DNA of 64,000 nt, taken from the NCBI GenBank assembly GCA_900755035.1, contig CAAEEZ010000017.1, forward strand, positions 124,001 through 188,000, given 5' to 3'. Below the pieces are notes generated by a model. That model was not told where the DNA came from, did not search any database, and was given only the letters and a program-made list of their open reading frames with translations. Shown in pieces: positions 35,876 through 45,598 of the stretch. This stretch comes from Clostridia bacterium (GTDB lineage Bacteria; Bacillota; Clostridia; Christensenellales; CAAEEZ01). The position numbers and the translations under genes are program-made. How positions within the stretch are numbered: position 1 is the first letter of the stretch; the number at the start of each line of letters is the position of its first letter.

Positions 35876-35896
35876 AAACGGACTATTCGTCCGCTT
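35876..35896 (-). terminator. terminator at the ysxC 3' end
   Basis: On the minus strand the stem CGGAC/GTCCG with loop GAATA is followed by TTTTATTTT. The ysxC stop TAG sits across the loop and the 3' arm. Confidence 0.65.
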
Positions 35897-36512
35897 TTAC
35901 TTCATTATATTCTAATACTACGTTTTCAGGATGCAGTACTCTGTCTATTCTTGCTAGTAGTTCCTCTTTGCCGTGCCTATTTTCAGCCGAGGTCATAATT
36001 ACGTCGCTAGTACCTATTCTAAAAGTTTCCGCAATCACTTTCCTACTCTTTGCAATTTGCTGACGAGATAACTTATCCGTCTTAGTTGCAACGATTGTAA
36101 ACGGAATATGGTAAAAGAAAAAGTAACTAACGAGTTGAACGTCGTCTTGGCTAGGCACGTGCCTACTATCTACAAGCACTAGCACGTGTTTTAGGTTTTC
36201 GCTATTTTGAAAATAGCCTTCAATTAAAGCGCCCCACTTTTCCATTTCACTTTTGGAAGCCTTTGCGTAGCCGTACCCTGGTAAGTCCACCAAATTAAAT
36301 TCGCCGTTGTTTATTTCAAAATAGTTTAATAGCCTAGTTCTACCCGGCGTTGCCGATGTTTTTGCCATTTTTTTGTTGTTTACCAAAAAATTTATAAGCG
36401 AAGACTTGCCGACGTTGGACTTGCCGGCAATAGCAATTTCGGGTGCAGTATATTCGGGTAATTTACCCCCGGGTGCAACCGATATTAAAAATTTGGATTG
36501 CTTTATTTGCAT
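35883..36512 (-). CDS. ysxC: ribosome biogenesis GTP-binding protein YsxC/EngB
   Basis: A 209-residue GTPase needed for 50S subunit assembly. G1 GKSNVGKSSLINFL, G2/G3 region TPGRTRLLNYFEINNGEFNLVDLPGYGYAK, G4 TKTDKL and G5 TSAEN are present. It follows lon by 11 bases at the end of tig-clpP-clpX-lon-ysxC, a conserved Firmicute order. Confidence 0.96.
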   Translation of the reverse strand: MQIKQSKFLISVAPGGKLPEYTAPEIAIAGKSNVGKSSLINFLVNNKKMAKTSATPGRTRLLNYFEINNGEFNLVDLPGYGYAKASKSEMEKWGALIEGYFQNSENLKHVLVLVDSRHVPSQDDVQLVSYFFFYHIPFTIVATKTDKLSRQQIAKSRKVIAETFRIGTSDVIMTSAENRHGKEELLARIDRVLHPENVVLEYNEVKADE

Positions 36513-36523
36513 AATCTTCTCCG

Positions 36524-38824
36524 TTATTTTTCAAATACCACGTTAAATACGTCTTCTAGCGTTTCAACGTAATCAAATTTTATGGTTCTTTTAATTAGTT
36601 CAGGAAGTTCGTTAACGTCCTTTTTGTTCTCTTTTGGTAATATTACTTCGTAAATTCCGTTTCTATGGCTAGCAAGCGTCTTTTCTTTTAGCCCACCAAT
36701 TGCAAGTACGTTTCCTCTTAGAGTAATTTCGCCCGTCATAGATACGTCGCCACGTACTTTTTTGCCACTAAGCGCCGATAAAACAGCCGTAGCAATGGTA
36801 ATACCTGCCGACGGACCGTCCTTAGGTACTGCGCCTTCCGGAACGTGAATATGAATATCGGTTTTAGCAAAATCTTCTTCATTTAAGCCGTATCTACTTG
36901 CGTGTTTTTTCACGTAACTAACGCCAATTTTTGCGCTTTCTTGCATTACTTCGCCAAGTTTTCCCGTTAATACGATATCGCCCTTACCTTTAAGCGCTAT
37001 TGCTTCAATAGTAAGTACTTCGCCACCAACGCTTGTCCACGCAAGCCCCGTAGCCCTACCTATTTCGGCATTTTTTATAAGTTTTCTTTGTCTATTAGTT
37101 TCTATGCCTAAATACTTGCTTACGCTGTTTTCGGTAATATTTTTCTTAAAATTCTTACCTTTTTCAGCAAGTTCCACCTTTTCTTTCGCAAGTTTTCTAA
37201 GCAGTTTGGATATTTGTTTTTCTAGTCCTCTAACGCCACTTTCAGCAGTATATTCTTCTATAATTTTGCATACGGCATTTTTAGAAATTTTTACTTCGTT
37301 TTCATCTAATCCGTTAGCCTTAATTTGCTTTGGAATTAGGTGGCGAATAGCAATTTGCTCCTTTTCAAGCGGAGTATAACCACTCATTTCTATTACTTCC
37401 ATACGGTCAAGAAGTGGCGATGGAATAGTTTGCAAGGAGTTTGCCGTAGTAATAAACAAAACGTTAGACAAATCAAACGGTACTTCTAGATAATTATCTC
37501 TAAAAGCATTGTTTTGCTCTGGGTCTAATACTTCAAGTAGCGCGCTTGACGGATCGCCTTTGTAGTCTGATGCAAGTTTATCAATCTCGTCTATCAAAAA
37601 TACGGGATTTTTAGTGCCTGCAAGTTTCAAGTTCGTAAGTATCCTACCCGCCATTGCTCCAACGTATGTTTTTCTGTGTCCACGGATTTCCGCCTCGTCT
37701 CGCATACCGCCTACGCTCATACGAATATATTTACGATTCATTGCTTTTGCAATGGACTGAACGATTGACGTTTTGCCAACACCAGGAGGACCAACTAGAC
37801 ACACGATAGGCTCTTTCCTTTCCTTAGAAAGACTACGTACAGCCAAAAACTCGATTATCCTATCTTTTATGTCTACTAGACCGTAATGGTCCTTATCAAG
37901 CACCTTTTTAGCCTCTACCAAACTCGTATTATCTACCGTTTCGTTTGCCCACGGGAGTTCTGTAACGAATTCTAGATAACTGCGAATAATAGAATACTCT
38001 GGCGAAATATTAGGCATTTTCTTACTTCTTGCTAGGTCTTTTAATAGTTTTGTAATATACTCTTCTTCAAGAGGCAAAGCCTTAATTTTTTCTTCTAATT
38101 TGTCGCCGTCGTCGTCTTCGCCAAGTTCCTCTGTGATTGCTTTTAATTGCTCTCTTAAATAAAATTCCTTTTGATTGTTGTCTATTGCCTTGTTTACTTT
38201 TAAGGAAATTATTTTATCAATTTTTGCAATCTCTAATTCTTCTTTTAGCGTATCAATCAGTATATCTAACCTTTTCGTGTTATCACGTTCGCTAAGTAGT
38301 TCTTGTTGATGTTTTCCACCAAAAATATTCGAGGTTTTATCGATAAACAAAGTAATATCTTCTTCGTTTATTACGTTTAACAGTACCTCTTTATTCATAG
38401 CAGGATTTACTGCGTTTATCTCTTTAATTAGCGAAACGACTTCACGCTTCATTGCTTCAAGCACTATTTTATCTTCGTCTGGTGCATCGTATTCTTCATA
38501 CTCCACCATAAAGAACGGCTCGGTACTAGTAAAACTAGTTACTTTCACTCTTTTTATTCCGTCAATAAGAACACGCATATCTTCACTAGCAGTTGGAAGT
38601 GCGTGTTTAATCAAAGCAAGAGTACCAACGGTTTCTAAGTCGTCCACCGTTGGCTCTAAAACGTTTGGATTTTTTTGGCTAATTAGAATAATTTCGCCCT
38701 CGTTTTTAAGGGCGAATTTTAGTGCGTTTATTGAAATTTCTCTGCCAACGTCAAAATGCAAGGAGGTATTAGGAAAAACCGTAAGACCACGCATTGCAAT
38801 TACAGGCAAACTTTTTTTGTCCAT
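36524..38824 (-). CDS. lon: ATP-dependent protease Lon
   Basis: A 766-residue LonA. The N-terminal substrate-binding domain (1-190), coiled coil, AAA+ module with GPPGVGKTSIVQ and LIDEIDKL, and the protease domain with the catalytic serine in PKDGPSAGI and the lysine near GGLKEKTLA follow in order. It starts four bases after the clpX stop with no strong ribosome site of its own, so coupled translation is likely. Confidence 0.97.
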   Translation of the reverse strand: MDKKSLPVIAMRGLTVFPNTSLHFDVGREISINALKFALKNEGEIILISQKNPNVLEPTVDDLETVGTLALIKHALPTASEDMRVLIDGIKRVKVTSFTSTEPFFMVEYEEYDAPDEDKIVLEAMKREVVSLIKEINAVNPAMNKEVLLNVINEEDITLFIDKTSNIFGGKHQQELLSERDNTKRLDILIDTLKEELEIAKIDKIISLKVNKAIDNNQKEFYLREQLKAITEELGEDDDGDKLEEKIKALPLEEEYITKLLKDLARSKKMPNISPEYSIIRSYLEFVTELPWANETVDNTSLVEAKKVLDKDHYGLVDIKDRIIEFLAVRSLSKERKEPIVCLVGPPGVGKTSIVQSIAKAMNRKYIRMSVGGMRDEAEIRGHRKTYVGAMAGRILTNLKLAGTKNPVFLIDEIDKLASDYKGDPSSALLEVLDPEQNNAFRDNYLEVPFDLSNVLFITTANSLQTIPSPLLDRMEVIEMSGYTPLEKEQIAIRHLIPKQIKANGLDENEVKISKNAVCKIIEEYTAESGVRGLEKQISKLLRKLAKEKVELAEKGKNFKKNITENSVSKYLGIETNRQRKLIKNAEIGRATGLAWTSVGGEVLTIEAIALKGKGDIVLTGKLGEVMQESAKIGVSYVKKHASRYGLNEEDFAKTDIHIHVPEGAVPKDGPSAGITIATAVLSALSGKKVRGDVSMTGEITLRGNVLAIGGLKEKTLASHRNGIYEVILPKENKKDVNELPELIKRTIKFDYVETLEDVFNVVFEK

Positions 38825-38827
38825 TAA

Positions 38828-40075
38828 CTATGCCGTTTCCTCTGTGGTATTTTTTCTAACTAAAATTGGTTTTGACTTTTTGTCTATGCAATCAGGAGTG
38901 ATTACAACCTTTTCAATACTAGGGTCGCTAGGCACTTCGTACATAATGCCAAGCATCGTATCTTCTAAAATAGACCTTAGTCCCCTTGCGCCCGTTTTTA
39001 GTTTAATTGCTTTGTCGGCAACAAGTTTAAGCGCATCCGGTTGAATTTCCACGTCCACGTTGTCGTAACTAAACAACTTTTTATATTGCTTAATTAGCGA
39101 ATTTTTAGGTTTAACAAGTATTTCAATAAGAGCTTTTTCGTCAAGGTCGTTAATACCGACTACGATAGGCAACCTACCTACGAACTCTGGAATAAGTCCA
39201 AATTTGATTAAATCGTTTGGTTGGATTTCTTCAATAAGTTGAGAGTAAGTTTCTTCGTCCTTTTCAACGTTTGCGCCAAAGCCTAGCGACGAATTATCTT
39301 GCCTTTTTTGAATAATTTTGTCTAGCCCAACGAACGCCCCGCCACAAATAAACAGAATATTCGTCGTATCTATTTGATACATTTCTTGTTGAGGATGTTT
39401 CCTTCCGCCTTGTGGTGGCACACTAGCAACGGTGCTTTCCAAAATTTTTAGTAACGCTTGTTGAACGCCTTCGCCCGATACGTCTCTCGTAATAGATACG
39501 TTTTCGCTCTTTCTTGCTATCTTATCTATTTCGTCAATATACACGATACCAAGTTCGGCACGTTTAATATCGCCGTCGGCAGCGTTTATAAGTTTTAGCA
39601 AAATATTTTCAACGTCCTCACCTACGTAGCCTGCTTCCGTTAAGGTAGTAGCATCGGCAACCGCAAAAGGCACGTTCAAAATATCCGCAAGCGTTTTAGC
39701 AAGCAAAGTTTTACCGCAACCCGTTGGTCCAAGCAAAAGCACGTTACTTTTTTCTAGTTTTACGCCGTCGCTTTCATCAGCCAAGTGGTTTATCCTTTTG
39801 TAGTGATTGTACACGGCAACCGATAACACTTTTTTTGCGCTATCTTGACCTATAATATACTCGTCTAATTTTGCTTTTATCTCTTGTGGTTTTAATAATT
39901 TGAATTCTTTTATCTCGTCGGCAGTCGTGTCGTCTTCGCTGATAATCTCGTTACAAAGCGCAATACACTCGTTACAAATGGTTACGCCGTTAGGACCGGT
40001 AAGAATTTTTTTAACTTCGGTCTCAGATTTTCCGCAAAACGAACATCTAATTTCTTTGTCAAAATCGAATTCCAC
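38828..40075 (-). CDS. clpX: ClpX, ATPase subunit of ClpXP
   Basis: A 415-residue AAA+ unfoldase. The N-terminal C4 zinc domain (CSFCGKSE...CNECIALC) binds adaptors. Walker A is LLGPTGCGKTLLAKTLA, Walker B IVYIDEIDKIA, and the ClpP-docking IGF-type loop is present as LGF in SLGFGANVE. It works with the ClpP encoded just upstream. Confidence 0.97.
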   Translation of the reverse strand: MEFDFDKEIRCSFCGKSETEVKKILTGPNGVTICNECIALCNEIISEDDTTADEIKEFKLLKPQEIKAKLDEYIIGQDSAKKVLSVAVYNHYKRINHLADESDGVKLEKSNVLLLGPTGCGKTLLAKTLADILNVPFAVADATTLTEAGYVGEDVENILLKLINAADGDIKRAELGIVYIDEIDKIARKSENVSITRDVSGEGVQQALLKILESTVASVPPQGGRKHPQQEMYQIDTTNILFICGGAFVGLDKIIQKRQDNSSLGFGANVEKDEETYSQLIEEIQPNDLIKFGLIPEFVGRLPIVVGINDLDEKALIEILVKPKNSLIKQYKKLFSYDNVDVEIQPDALKLVADKAIKLKTGARGLRSILEDTMLGIMYEVPSDPSIEKVVITPDCIDKKSKPILVRKNTTEETA

Positions 40076-40089
40076 TTTTCACCTCAAAA

Positions 40090-40674
40090 TTATTTTCTCT
40101 TATCGAAAATATCGTCGATAAGTCCGTATTTTTTTGCTTCTTCGGCGGTCATATAATTATCTCTATCGGTATCTTTTTCAATAGTTTCAATTTTTTGACC
40201 TGTATTTGCCGCTAAGATTTTGTTTAGTTTTTTCTTGCATCTTAAAATATTTTCCGCTTGAATAGCAATATCGCTTGCCTGTCCTTGCGCACCGCCTAAC
40301 GGTTGGTGAATCATTATTTCAGAGTTTGGCAAACTAAACCTTTTGCCCTTAGCACCCGAACTTAGTAGAAATGCACCCATAGAGGCTGCAAGTCCTATAC
40401 AAATAGTAGACACGTCGCACTTAATATAGTTCATCGTGTCGTAGATAGCCATTCCGGCAGTAACGCTACCGCCGGGGCTGTTGATATACAAATTAATATC
40501 TTTAGTAGGATCTTTACCTTCTAGGTAAATAAGTTGAGCGACTACTACGTCGGCAACGGCATCGTTGATTTCGCCGGTTAAAAATATTATTCTGTCCTCT
40601 AGTAATCGTGAATATATGTCGTAAGAACGCTCGCCTCTATTGCTTTGTTCTATGACCATAGGTATTACGCTCAT
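40090..40674 (-). CDS. clpP: ClpP protease subunit
   Basis: A 194-residue serine protease. The triad is visible: Ser in GLAASMGAFLLS, His in IMIHQPLGG and Asp in DTDRDNYMTAEEA. The short N-terminal MSVIPMVIEQSNRGER leads to the mature end seen in ClpP. It lies between tig and clpX. Confidence 0.98.
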   Translation of the reverse strand: MSVIPMVIEQSNRGERSYDIYSRLLEDRIIFLTGEINDAVADVVVAQLIYLEGKDPTKDINLYINSPGGSVTAGMAIYDTMNYIKCDVSTICIGLAASMGAFLLSSGAKGKRFSLPNSEIMIHQPLGGAQGQASDIAIQAENILRCKKKLNKILAANTGQKIETIEKDTDRDNYMTAEEAKKYGLIDDIFDKRK

Positions 40675-40686
40675 ATTTCCTCCTAT

Positions 40687-41979
40687 CTATTTAATTTTAT
40701 TATTGTCCTTCAAGAATTTTAATACTTTTTCTGTCTTAATATCGCTTTCTATGTAGAATTGCTCCCTAGCGTCAAGCGTCTTTTTGAACTCCTCTACTTC
40801 TTTCTTTTGCATTTCAGCGTATTTTTTAACTTGCTCGTCAATCTCTTCAACGGTAGCGGTAATGTTTTCCTTTTCAATAATTGCCTCTAAGGTAAGCCTT
40901 ACCCTGATAGTTTCTTCAGCCGATGGTTTGTATTGTTTGATTAAATCTTCAACAGACATATTGATATATTTCAAATAGTCTTCAAGTTTCATACCTTGGC
41001 TTTCTAATCTATATTCGAATTCTCTTGCCATAGATTCTGCTTGATACTCTATCATTTCGTCAGGAACGTCGATTTTAGCATTTTTTACTACTTGTTGAAT
41101 TAAAGCATCTTCGTTTGCTCTTTCAGCTTTTGCTACTTTTTCAGCTTTTAACCTTGCTTTAATATCTTTTTTGTAGTCCTCTAAGGTGTCGAATTCGCTA
41201 ACGTCTTTTGCAAACTCGTCGTCAAGAGCAGGTACTTCTTTTACTTTTATTTGTCTTAAAGTTACCTTAAATAAAGCCTCTTTACCAGCAACTTCTTGTG
41301 CGCCGTATTCCTTAGGGAAAGTAACTTTAACGTCTTTTACTTCGCCTGCTTTCATTCCAACGACTTGCTCTTCAAAACCAGGTATAAACATACCGCTACC
41401 TAGTTCTAGGTCGAAGTTGTCGCCTTTTCCGCCTTCAAACTCAACGCCGTCGATTGAACCAACGAAGTCGATGTTTGCAGTTTCACCGTTTACTATTGCT
41501 CTATCTTCGGTTACTTCTACCATTCTGCTCGCTTTGTCTAGTGCTTTGTTTAATTCAGCGTCAACGTCAGCCTTTGAAACGGTGGTTTTTTCTCCTTTTA
41601 TTTCAATACCTGTATACTCGCCAAGTTCAACCTCAGGCTTTACTGCAACTTCGTATGTAACGGTAACAGCACCCTCAGGAGTTACGTCAACGACGTCAAC
41701 GTCAGGTCTAGAAACAACTTCTAGGTCTTTTTCTTGGCTTAGAATTTCAGAATAAGCCTCTGGCAAAATAATATCTATAGCGTCTTCAAAAAATACGCCT
41801 TGTCCGTAGTTTTTCTCAATAACTTTTCTAGGTGCTTTACCTCTTCTAAATCCTTCAACTGCAAACTTATGCTTATTCTTTTGGTAAGCCTCTTCGATTG
41901 CCTTATTAAAGGTTTCTGCATCAATTTCCGCAGTGAACTTAACTTTCTTGTTTTCAAGTACTTCTTTCTTGTAATTCAT
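40687..41979 (-). CDS. tig: trigger factor
   Basis: A 430-residue ribosome-bound chaperone. The ribosome-binding domain carries the FRRGKAPR signature (GFRRGKAPRKVIEKNYG); the FKBP-like prolyl isomerase domain (about 150-235: ANIDFVGSIDGVEFEGG, GSGMFIPGFEEQVVGM) and C-terminal arms follow. The start at 41979 (MNYKKEVLENKK) was chosen for a GGAGG nine bases upstream; longer versions begin before that site. Confidence 0.96.
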   Translation of the reverse strand: MNYKKEVLENKKVKFTAEIDAETFNKAIEEAYQKNKHKFAVEGFRRGKAPRKVIEKNYGQGVFFEDAIDIILPEAYSEILSQEKDLEVVSRPDVDVVDVTPEGAVTVTYEVAVKPEVELGEYTGIEIKGEKTTVSKADVDAELNKALDKASRMVEVTEDRAIVNGETANIDFVGSIDGVEFEGGKGDNFDLELGSGMFIPGFEEQVVGMKAGEVKDVKVTFPKEYGAQEVAGKEALFKVTLRQIKVKEVPALDDEFAKDVSEFDTLEDYKKDIKARLKAEKVAKAERANEDALIQQVVKNAKIDVPDEMIEYQAESMAREFEYRLESQGMKLEDYLKYINMSVEDLIKQYKPSAEETIRVRLTLEAIIEKENITATVEEIDEQVKKYAEMQKKEVEEFKKTLDAREQFYIESDIKTEKVLKFLKDNNKIK

Positions 41980-42015
41980 CAATATCATCCTCCACAATGT
42001 GAATTTCACCATAGA

Positions 42016-42044
42016 ATTATATCATAATAATATCGTGTTGGCAA
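42016..42044 (-). promoter_or_regulatory. promoter of the tig-clpP-clpX-lon-ysxC unit
   Basis: On the minus strand TTGCCA and TATAAT are spaced by 17 bp, about 36 bp before the chosen tig start. No CIRCE or CtsR site was recognised. Confidence 0.65.
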
Positions 42045-42103
42045 TGAATTTACGCCGTAATAAATACTATTGTTATTATATTTACAATAAAATAAAAATA
42101 TAA

Positions 42104-42132
42104 TTGATAAATTTATCGTAATATTGTATAAT
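42104..42132 (+). promoter_or_regulatory. promoter of rqcH
   Basis: TTGATA (42104-42109) and TATAAT (42127-42132) are spaced by 17 bp, followed by AGGAG and the GTG start. Confidence 0.75.
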
Positions 42133-42154
42133 AACAAAAAAAGTAGGAGTAACC

Positions 42155-43828
42155 GTGTCATTAGATTTAGTAACGCTTAGCGTTTTAGTAAAAGAACTTA
42201 AAGACGAATTGATTATGGGCAAAATCACAAAGATTAATCAGCCCGAAGTAGACGAACTTAGATTTATCGTTAGAAATAACGGCGAAAATTATACTCTAAG
42301 TATTTCGGCAAACCCTACTCTACAAAGAATAAGCATAACCGATTCTAAAAAAACTAACCCTGAAACCTGCCCTAACTTTTGTATGCTGTTAAGAAAATAT
42401 CTAGTTGGCGCAGTTATAGAAAACGTTTCTATTGAAAACAACGATAGGATTATTAAAATTACCTTTTTAGCAAAAGACGAACTGCTTTACGAAAGAAAAT
42501 TTTACATTTACGCCGAACTTATAAATAGGTATTCTAACGTCATTTTTTGTAATGAAAACGGCGTGATTATGAGTGCACTTAGAACCTTACCTATCGACAA
42601 CGGACAAAAACGCCCTGTTTTTTCAGGTATTAAATACGAATTTTTGCCGTCTAATCAAAAACCTAGCATATTTGAATTAGATAAATATCTTGATAAAATT
42701 TCACAGGAAAAACCAAATGATGTAGTCGATTATTTACTAAGCAATTTTTGTGGAATTACGAAAAATAATTTAGAAATATTGTTAAACTACTCAAACTGTA
42801 AAAACGACTTAGGTAAACTTGCTATCCTACTTAACGACTTTTACGATGGCAAAGTTACTAATCTTAAATTCTACGTAAACGAACGTAACGATGCTTTTTT
42901 CTCTTTTGAAAACGTGAAAAACGCTATTGAATTTGACAAACTTTACAAGGCGATAGACTATCAAAGCCAAGTGATTGATAAAGAAGTAAGATTAAAGGAA
43001 AAAACGAAAAACTATTATAATTTATTGCGAAAATATATAATAAAAACCGACAAAAAGATAAAAATTAACCAAAATAAACTTGCTGAATGTGAGGACAAAG
43101 ATATATATAAAAAGTACGGCGAACTTGTTACAAACAATATATATCAAATTCGTAAAGGTATGAAAGAAATAGTCGTTTACGACTACTACGAAAACCAAAA
43201 TATCACCCTAAAACTTGACGAAAAATCGTCGCCGAAAGAAAACGCAACTAAGTATTATAAAAAGTATACTAAACTAAAAAACGCCGAAGAAATTACTAAG
43301 GAACAACTGAAAATAAATGAAAACTGCCTAGAATACGCAAATAGCATTTTAAGTGAACTAGACCAACTAAAATATGGTGATAGCACTATGGAAATCGAGG
43401 CGGAACTAGAAATTTTAGGCATTTTCAAGCGTAAACGTAACAAAAAGAAAAAAGATAGCGTCGAGCTACTAACCTACGAAGTAGACGGCAACGTAATTAT
43501 AGTAGGCAAAAATAATTTGCAAAACGATTTGCTTACCTTCAAAATAGCAAACGCAAAAGATATTTGGTGCCACGTAAAAGCATCGCACGGCTCACACGTA
43601 GTGGTATTTAGGCAAAACGATAAGATAAGCGAAAAGGCATTAAAAATTGCGCTTGAACTTGCTGCATACTACTCTAAAAACAACGGTGGCAAGGTGGAAG
43701 TCGATTATACCGAAAGAAAAAACGTGCAACGAATTGACCAAACGCACAAAGGACTTGTGTACTACGTTAATTATAAAACTGCTCTCGTTACGCCAAACGC
43801 CAATGCAGAATATATCAAAAAAGACTGA
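42155..43828 (+). CDS. rqcH: NFACT protein RqcH (Rqc2 homologue)
   Basis: A 557-residue NFACT-family protein that binds stalled 50S-peptidyl-tRNA and recruits tRNA-Ala to add alanine tails. NFACT-N opens with MSLDLVTLSVLVKELKDELIMGKITKINQPEVDELRFIV; a coiled-coil middle (about 285-420) and the NFACT-R domain (DIWCHVKASHGSHVVV, KVEVDYTERKNVQ) follow. GTG start with AGGAG upstream. It was once annotated as fibronectin-binding protein. MutS2/RqcU is in the same window. The gene ends before a terminator shared with a convergent gene. Confidence 0.95.
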   Translation: MSLDLVTLSVLVKELKDELIMGKITKINQPEVDELRFIVRNNGENYTLSISANPTLQRISITDSKKTNPETCPNFCMLLRKYLVGAVIENVSIENNDRIIKITFLAKDELLYERKFYIYAELINRYSNVIFCNENGVIMSALRTLPIDNGQKRPVFSGIKYEFLPSNQKPSIFELDKYLDKISQEKPNDVVDYLLSNFCGITKNNLEILLNYSNCKNDLGKLAILLNDFYDGKVTNLKFYVNERNDAFFSFENVKNAIEFDKLYKAIDYQSQVIDKEVRLKEKTKNYYNLLRKYIIKTDKKIKINQNKLAECEDKDIYKKYGELVTNNIYQIRKGMKEIVVYDYYENQNITLKLDEKSSPKENATKYYKKYTKLKNAEEITKEQLKINENCLEYANSILSELDQLKYGDSTMEIEAELEILGIFKRKRNKKKKDSVELLTYEVDGNVIIVGKNNLQNDLLTFKIANAKDIWCHVKASHGSHVVVFRQNDKISEKALKIALELAAYYSKNNGGKVEVDYTERKNVQRIDQTHKGLVYYVNYKTALVTPNANAEYIKKD

Positions 43829-43913
43829 TATAACGCTAAAAACTAAATGTTTTTTGCTATATGTTTGTACCGAAAATTACAAACTAACTTATTTTTACAA
43901 AAAATATTTGCAT

Positions 43914-43945
43914 AAAAAAGAAGAGCCATCCGACTCTTCTTTTTA
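43914..43945. terminator. bidirectional terminator
   Basis: The stem AAGAAGAG/CTCTTCTT with an eight-base loop and flanking A and T runs lies between the convergent rqcH and the acidic membrane-protein gene. Confidence 0.85.
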
Positions 43946-43951
43946 TTTTGA

Positions 43952-44632
43952 CTATGCAAACAATGCAATAAGATTTTTTGCTGATTCAGATTGTTCTTGC
44001 GCTTTTTGGATTGCCTTAGATAGTTCTACGTAATCTAATACCATAGGTACTAAGATACATACTAGCGTTGCTACAACGCATACCCAGAACAACACTTTTA
44101 CCCATTTTTTCTTTCCTGCTAAGAATGGTACTGCTTTTGCCGCAATGAAAATATATAGTAGCATAACAATCCAATCCATTAGGTGAAGTACGATTTGAGG
44201 GTCCTTAGTTACGCTAGATACAACCCAATCTATTATGCTAAATATTAGCGAACATATAATTATTGTAAAGCAAAGAATACTAACTGCTTTTTTGGACTTT
44301 TTGCTGTCCTTAGTAGAAATAACTTCAGTTGGAATATTATCAACTTCCACTACTTCGGTTGCAACTTTGTCTTTTACTTTTTTGTCTTTCTTAAACTTTT
44401 TCTTCTTTTTGCCGTCGTCCGTATCCGATGCGTCAACTACTACTGCTTCGTCGATAGGCGCATTGTATCCGTCGCTAACAACTTCCACCGTTTCCACTTC
44501 GACTTTATCGTCTTCCTTAACTTCAACGGCAACGCCTTCAATAGCCTCGTCTACGGTTTCAGCATCTACTACAACTTCGTTATCGTCACATACGGTAACG
44601 TCGTCCGTCTTAATCTCGTCAAAATCCGTCAT
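43952..44632 (-). CDS. hypothetical membrane protein with acidic N-terminus
   Basis: A 226-residue protein. The start at 44632 (MTDFDEIKTDD) has GGAGG five bases upstream; the longer version begins before it. Residues 1-80 are strongly acidic and Val/Asp/Glu-rich, followed by a lysine cluster (GKKKKKFKKDKKVKDK) and three membrane helices (AVSILCFTIIICSLIFSII, IVLHLMDWIVMLLYIFIAA, VKVLFWVCVVATLVCILVPMV). No family is recognised. The charge pattern suggests a cytoplasmic disordered tail. A monocistronic unit ended by the rqcH terminator. Confidence 0.7.
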   Translation of the reverse strand: MTDFDEIKTDDVTVCDDNEVVVDAETVDEAIEGVAVEVKEDDKVEVETVEVVSDGYNAPIDEAVVVDASDTDDGKKKKKFKKDKKVKDKVATEVVEVDNIPTEVISTKDSKKSKKAVSILCFTIIICSLIFSIIDWVVSSVTKDPQIVLHLMDWIVMLLYIFIAAKAVPFLAGKKKWVKVLFWVCVVATLVCILVPMVLDYVELSKAIQKAQEQSESAKNLIALFA

Positions 44633-44674
44633 ACAATCCTCCATATATTATCTATATTCTAGCAAAATATAATC

Positions 44675-45598
44675 TTAATGTAAAGCGTTACGCTTATTTT
44701 TATTTTCAAGCCGTTCAAGAACTACTGAAAAATGGCTTGGCAATTCAGCGTTAAATGTAAGTCTTTCGTTCGTTCGTGGATGGTCAAAAGAAAGCTTATA
44801 TGCGTGCAAAAGTTGACCGTTTAGATTAAATTCGTTGCTACCGCCGTACTCCACGTCACCTATAATCGGGTGATGGATAAACTTAGCGTGCGCACGTATT
44901 TGGTGAGTACGACCCGTCAATAAGTCAAACTCCATATAGGTGTATTTTCCAAACCTTTCAATAACTTTATACCTTGTTATAGCGTTTCTTCCACTACTAT
45001 CGACCGCCATTATTTTACGATTTGATTTGCTTCTTGCGATAGGCTGATTTATTTCACCTTCGTCTTCTTTTACGTTGCCGTCAACGATTGCCATATATTT
45101 TCTTTTTGCACTCTTTTCACTAATTTGTTTTTGCAGTGATACGTGTGAAAAGTCGTTTTTCGCAACGACAAGTAATCCCGACGTGTTTTTGTCTAGCCTG
45201 TGCACTATCCCCGGTCTTTCCACCCCGTTAATGCTACTTAGATTATTAAGTTTTAGTAGTAGTCCGTTTACAAGCGTGCCACTTTTTGTCGTTTGGCAAG
45301 GATGTACGACAAGTCCTTGCGGTTTATTTATTACGGCAAGGTCGTCGTCTTCGTACACGATTTCAAAATCGACGTTTTCAGGCTCTAAACTCAGTTTTTC
45401 AACAGGCTCGTCAAGAACGGTAAAACTATCGTTTTCACGCACTTTGTAGCCTACTCTATCAAACGGCTGGTCTTTATAAATTACTAGCGACTTATCAACC
45501 ATATTTTTAACGTGCGACCTAGTTATATTTAGTTTTTCTTGTAAAAAGACGTCTAGGCGTTTTCCTTTGTCTAAGTCCGTTACCACGAAAGTTCTCAT
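44675..45598 (-). CDS. RluD-family 23S rRNA pseudouridine synthase
   Basis: A 307-residue RluA/RluD-family enzyme. An S4 domain (about 10-75) is followed by the catalytic domain with the nucleophilic Asp in HRLDKNTSGLLVVAKN and LLTGRTHQIRAHAKFIHHPIIGD. In Firmicutes the copy next to lspA (YlyB) is of this type. Its start overlaps the lspA stop by four bases. Confidence 0.92.
   Translation of the reverse strand: MRTFVVTDLDKGKRLDVFLQEKLNITRSHVKNMVDKSLVIYKDQPFDRVGYKVRENDSFTVLDEPVEKLSLEPENVDFEIVYEDDDLAVINKPQGLVVHPCQTTKSGTLVNGLLLKLNNLSSINGVERPGIVHRLDKNTSGLLVVAKNDFSHVSLQKQISEKSAKRKYMAIVDGNVKEDEGEINQPIARSKSNRKIMAVDSSGRNAITRYKVIERFGKYTYMEFDLLTGRTHQIRAHAKFIHHPIIGDVEYGGSNEFNLNGQLLHAYKLSFDHPRTNERLTFNAELPSHFSVVLERLENKNKRNALH

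Noticed and set aside
41186..41755. 189-residue plus-strand frame within tig
   Set aside because: Antisense shadow of the trigger factor gene, Ser/Thr-rich, without a start signal.
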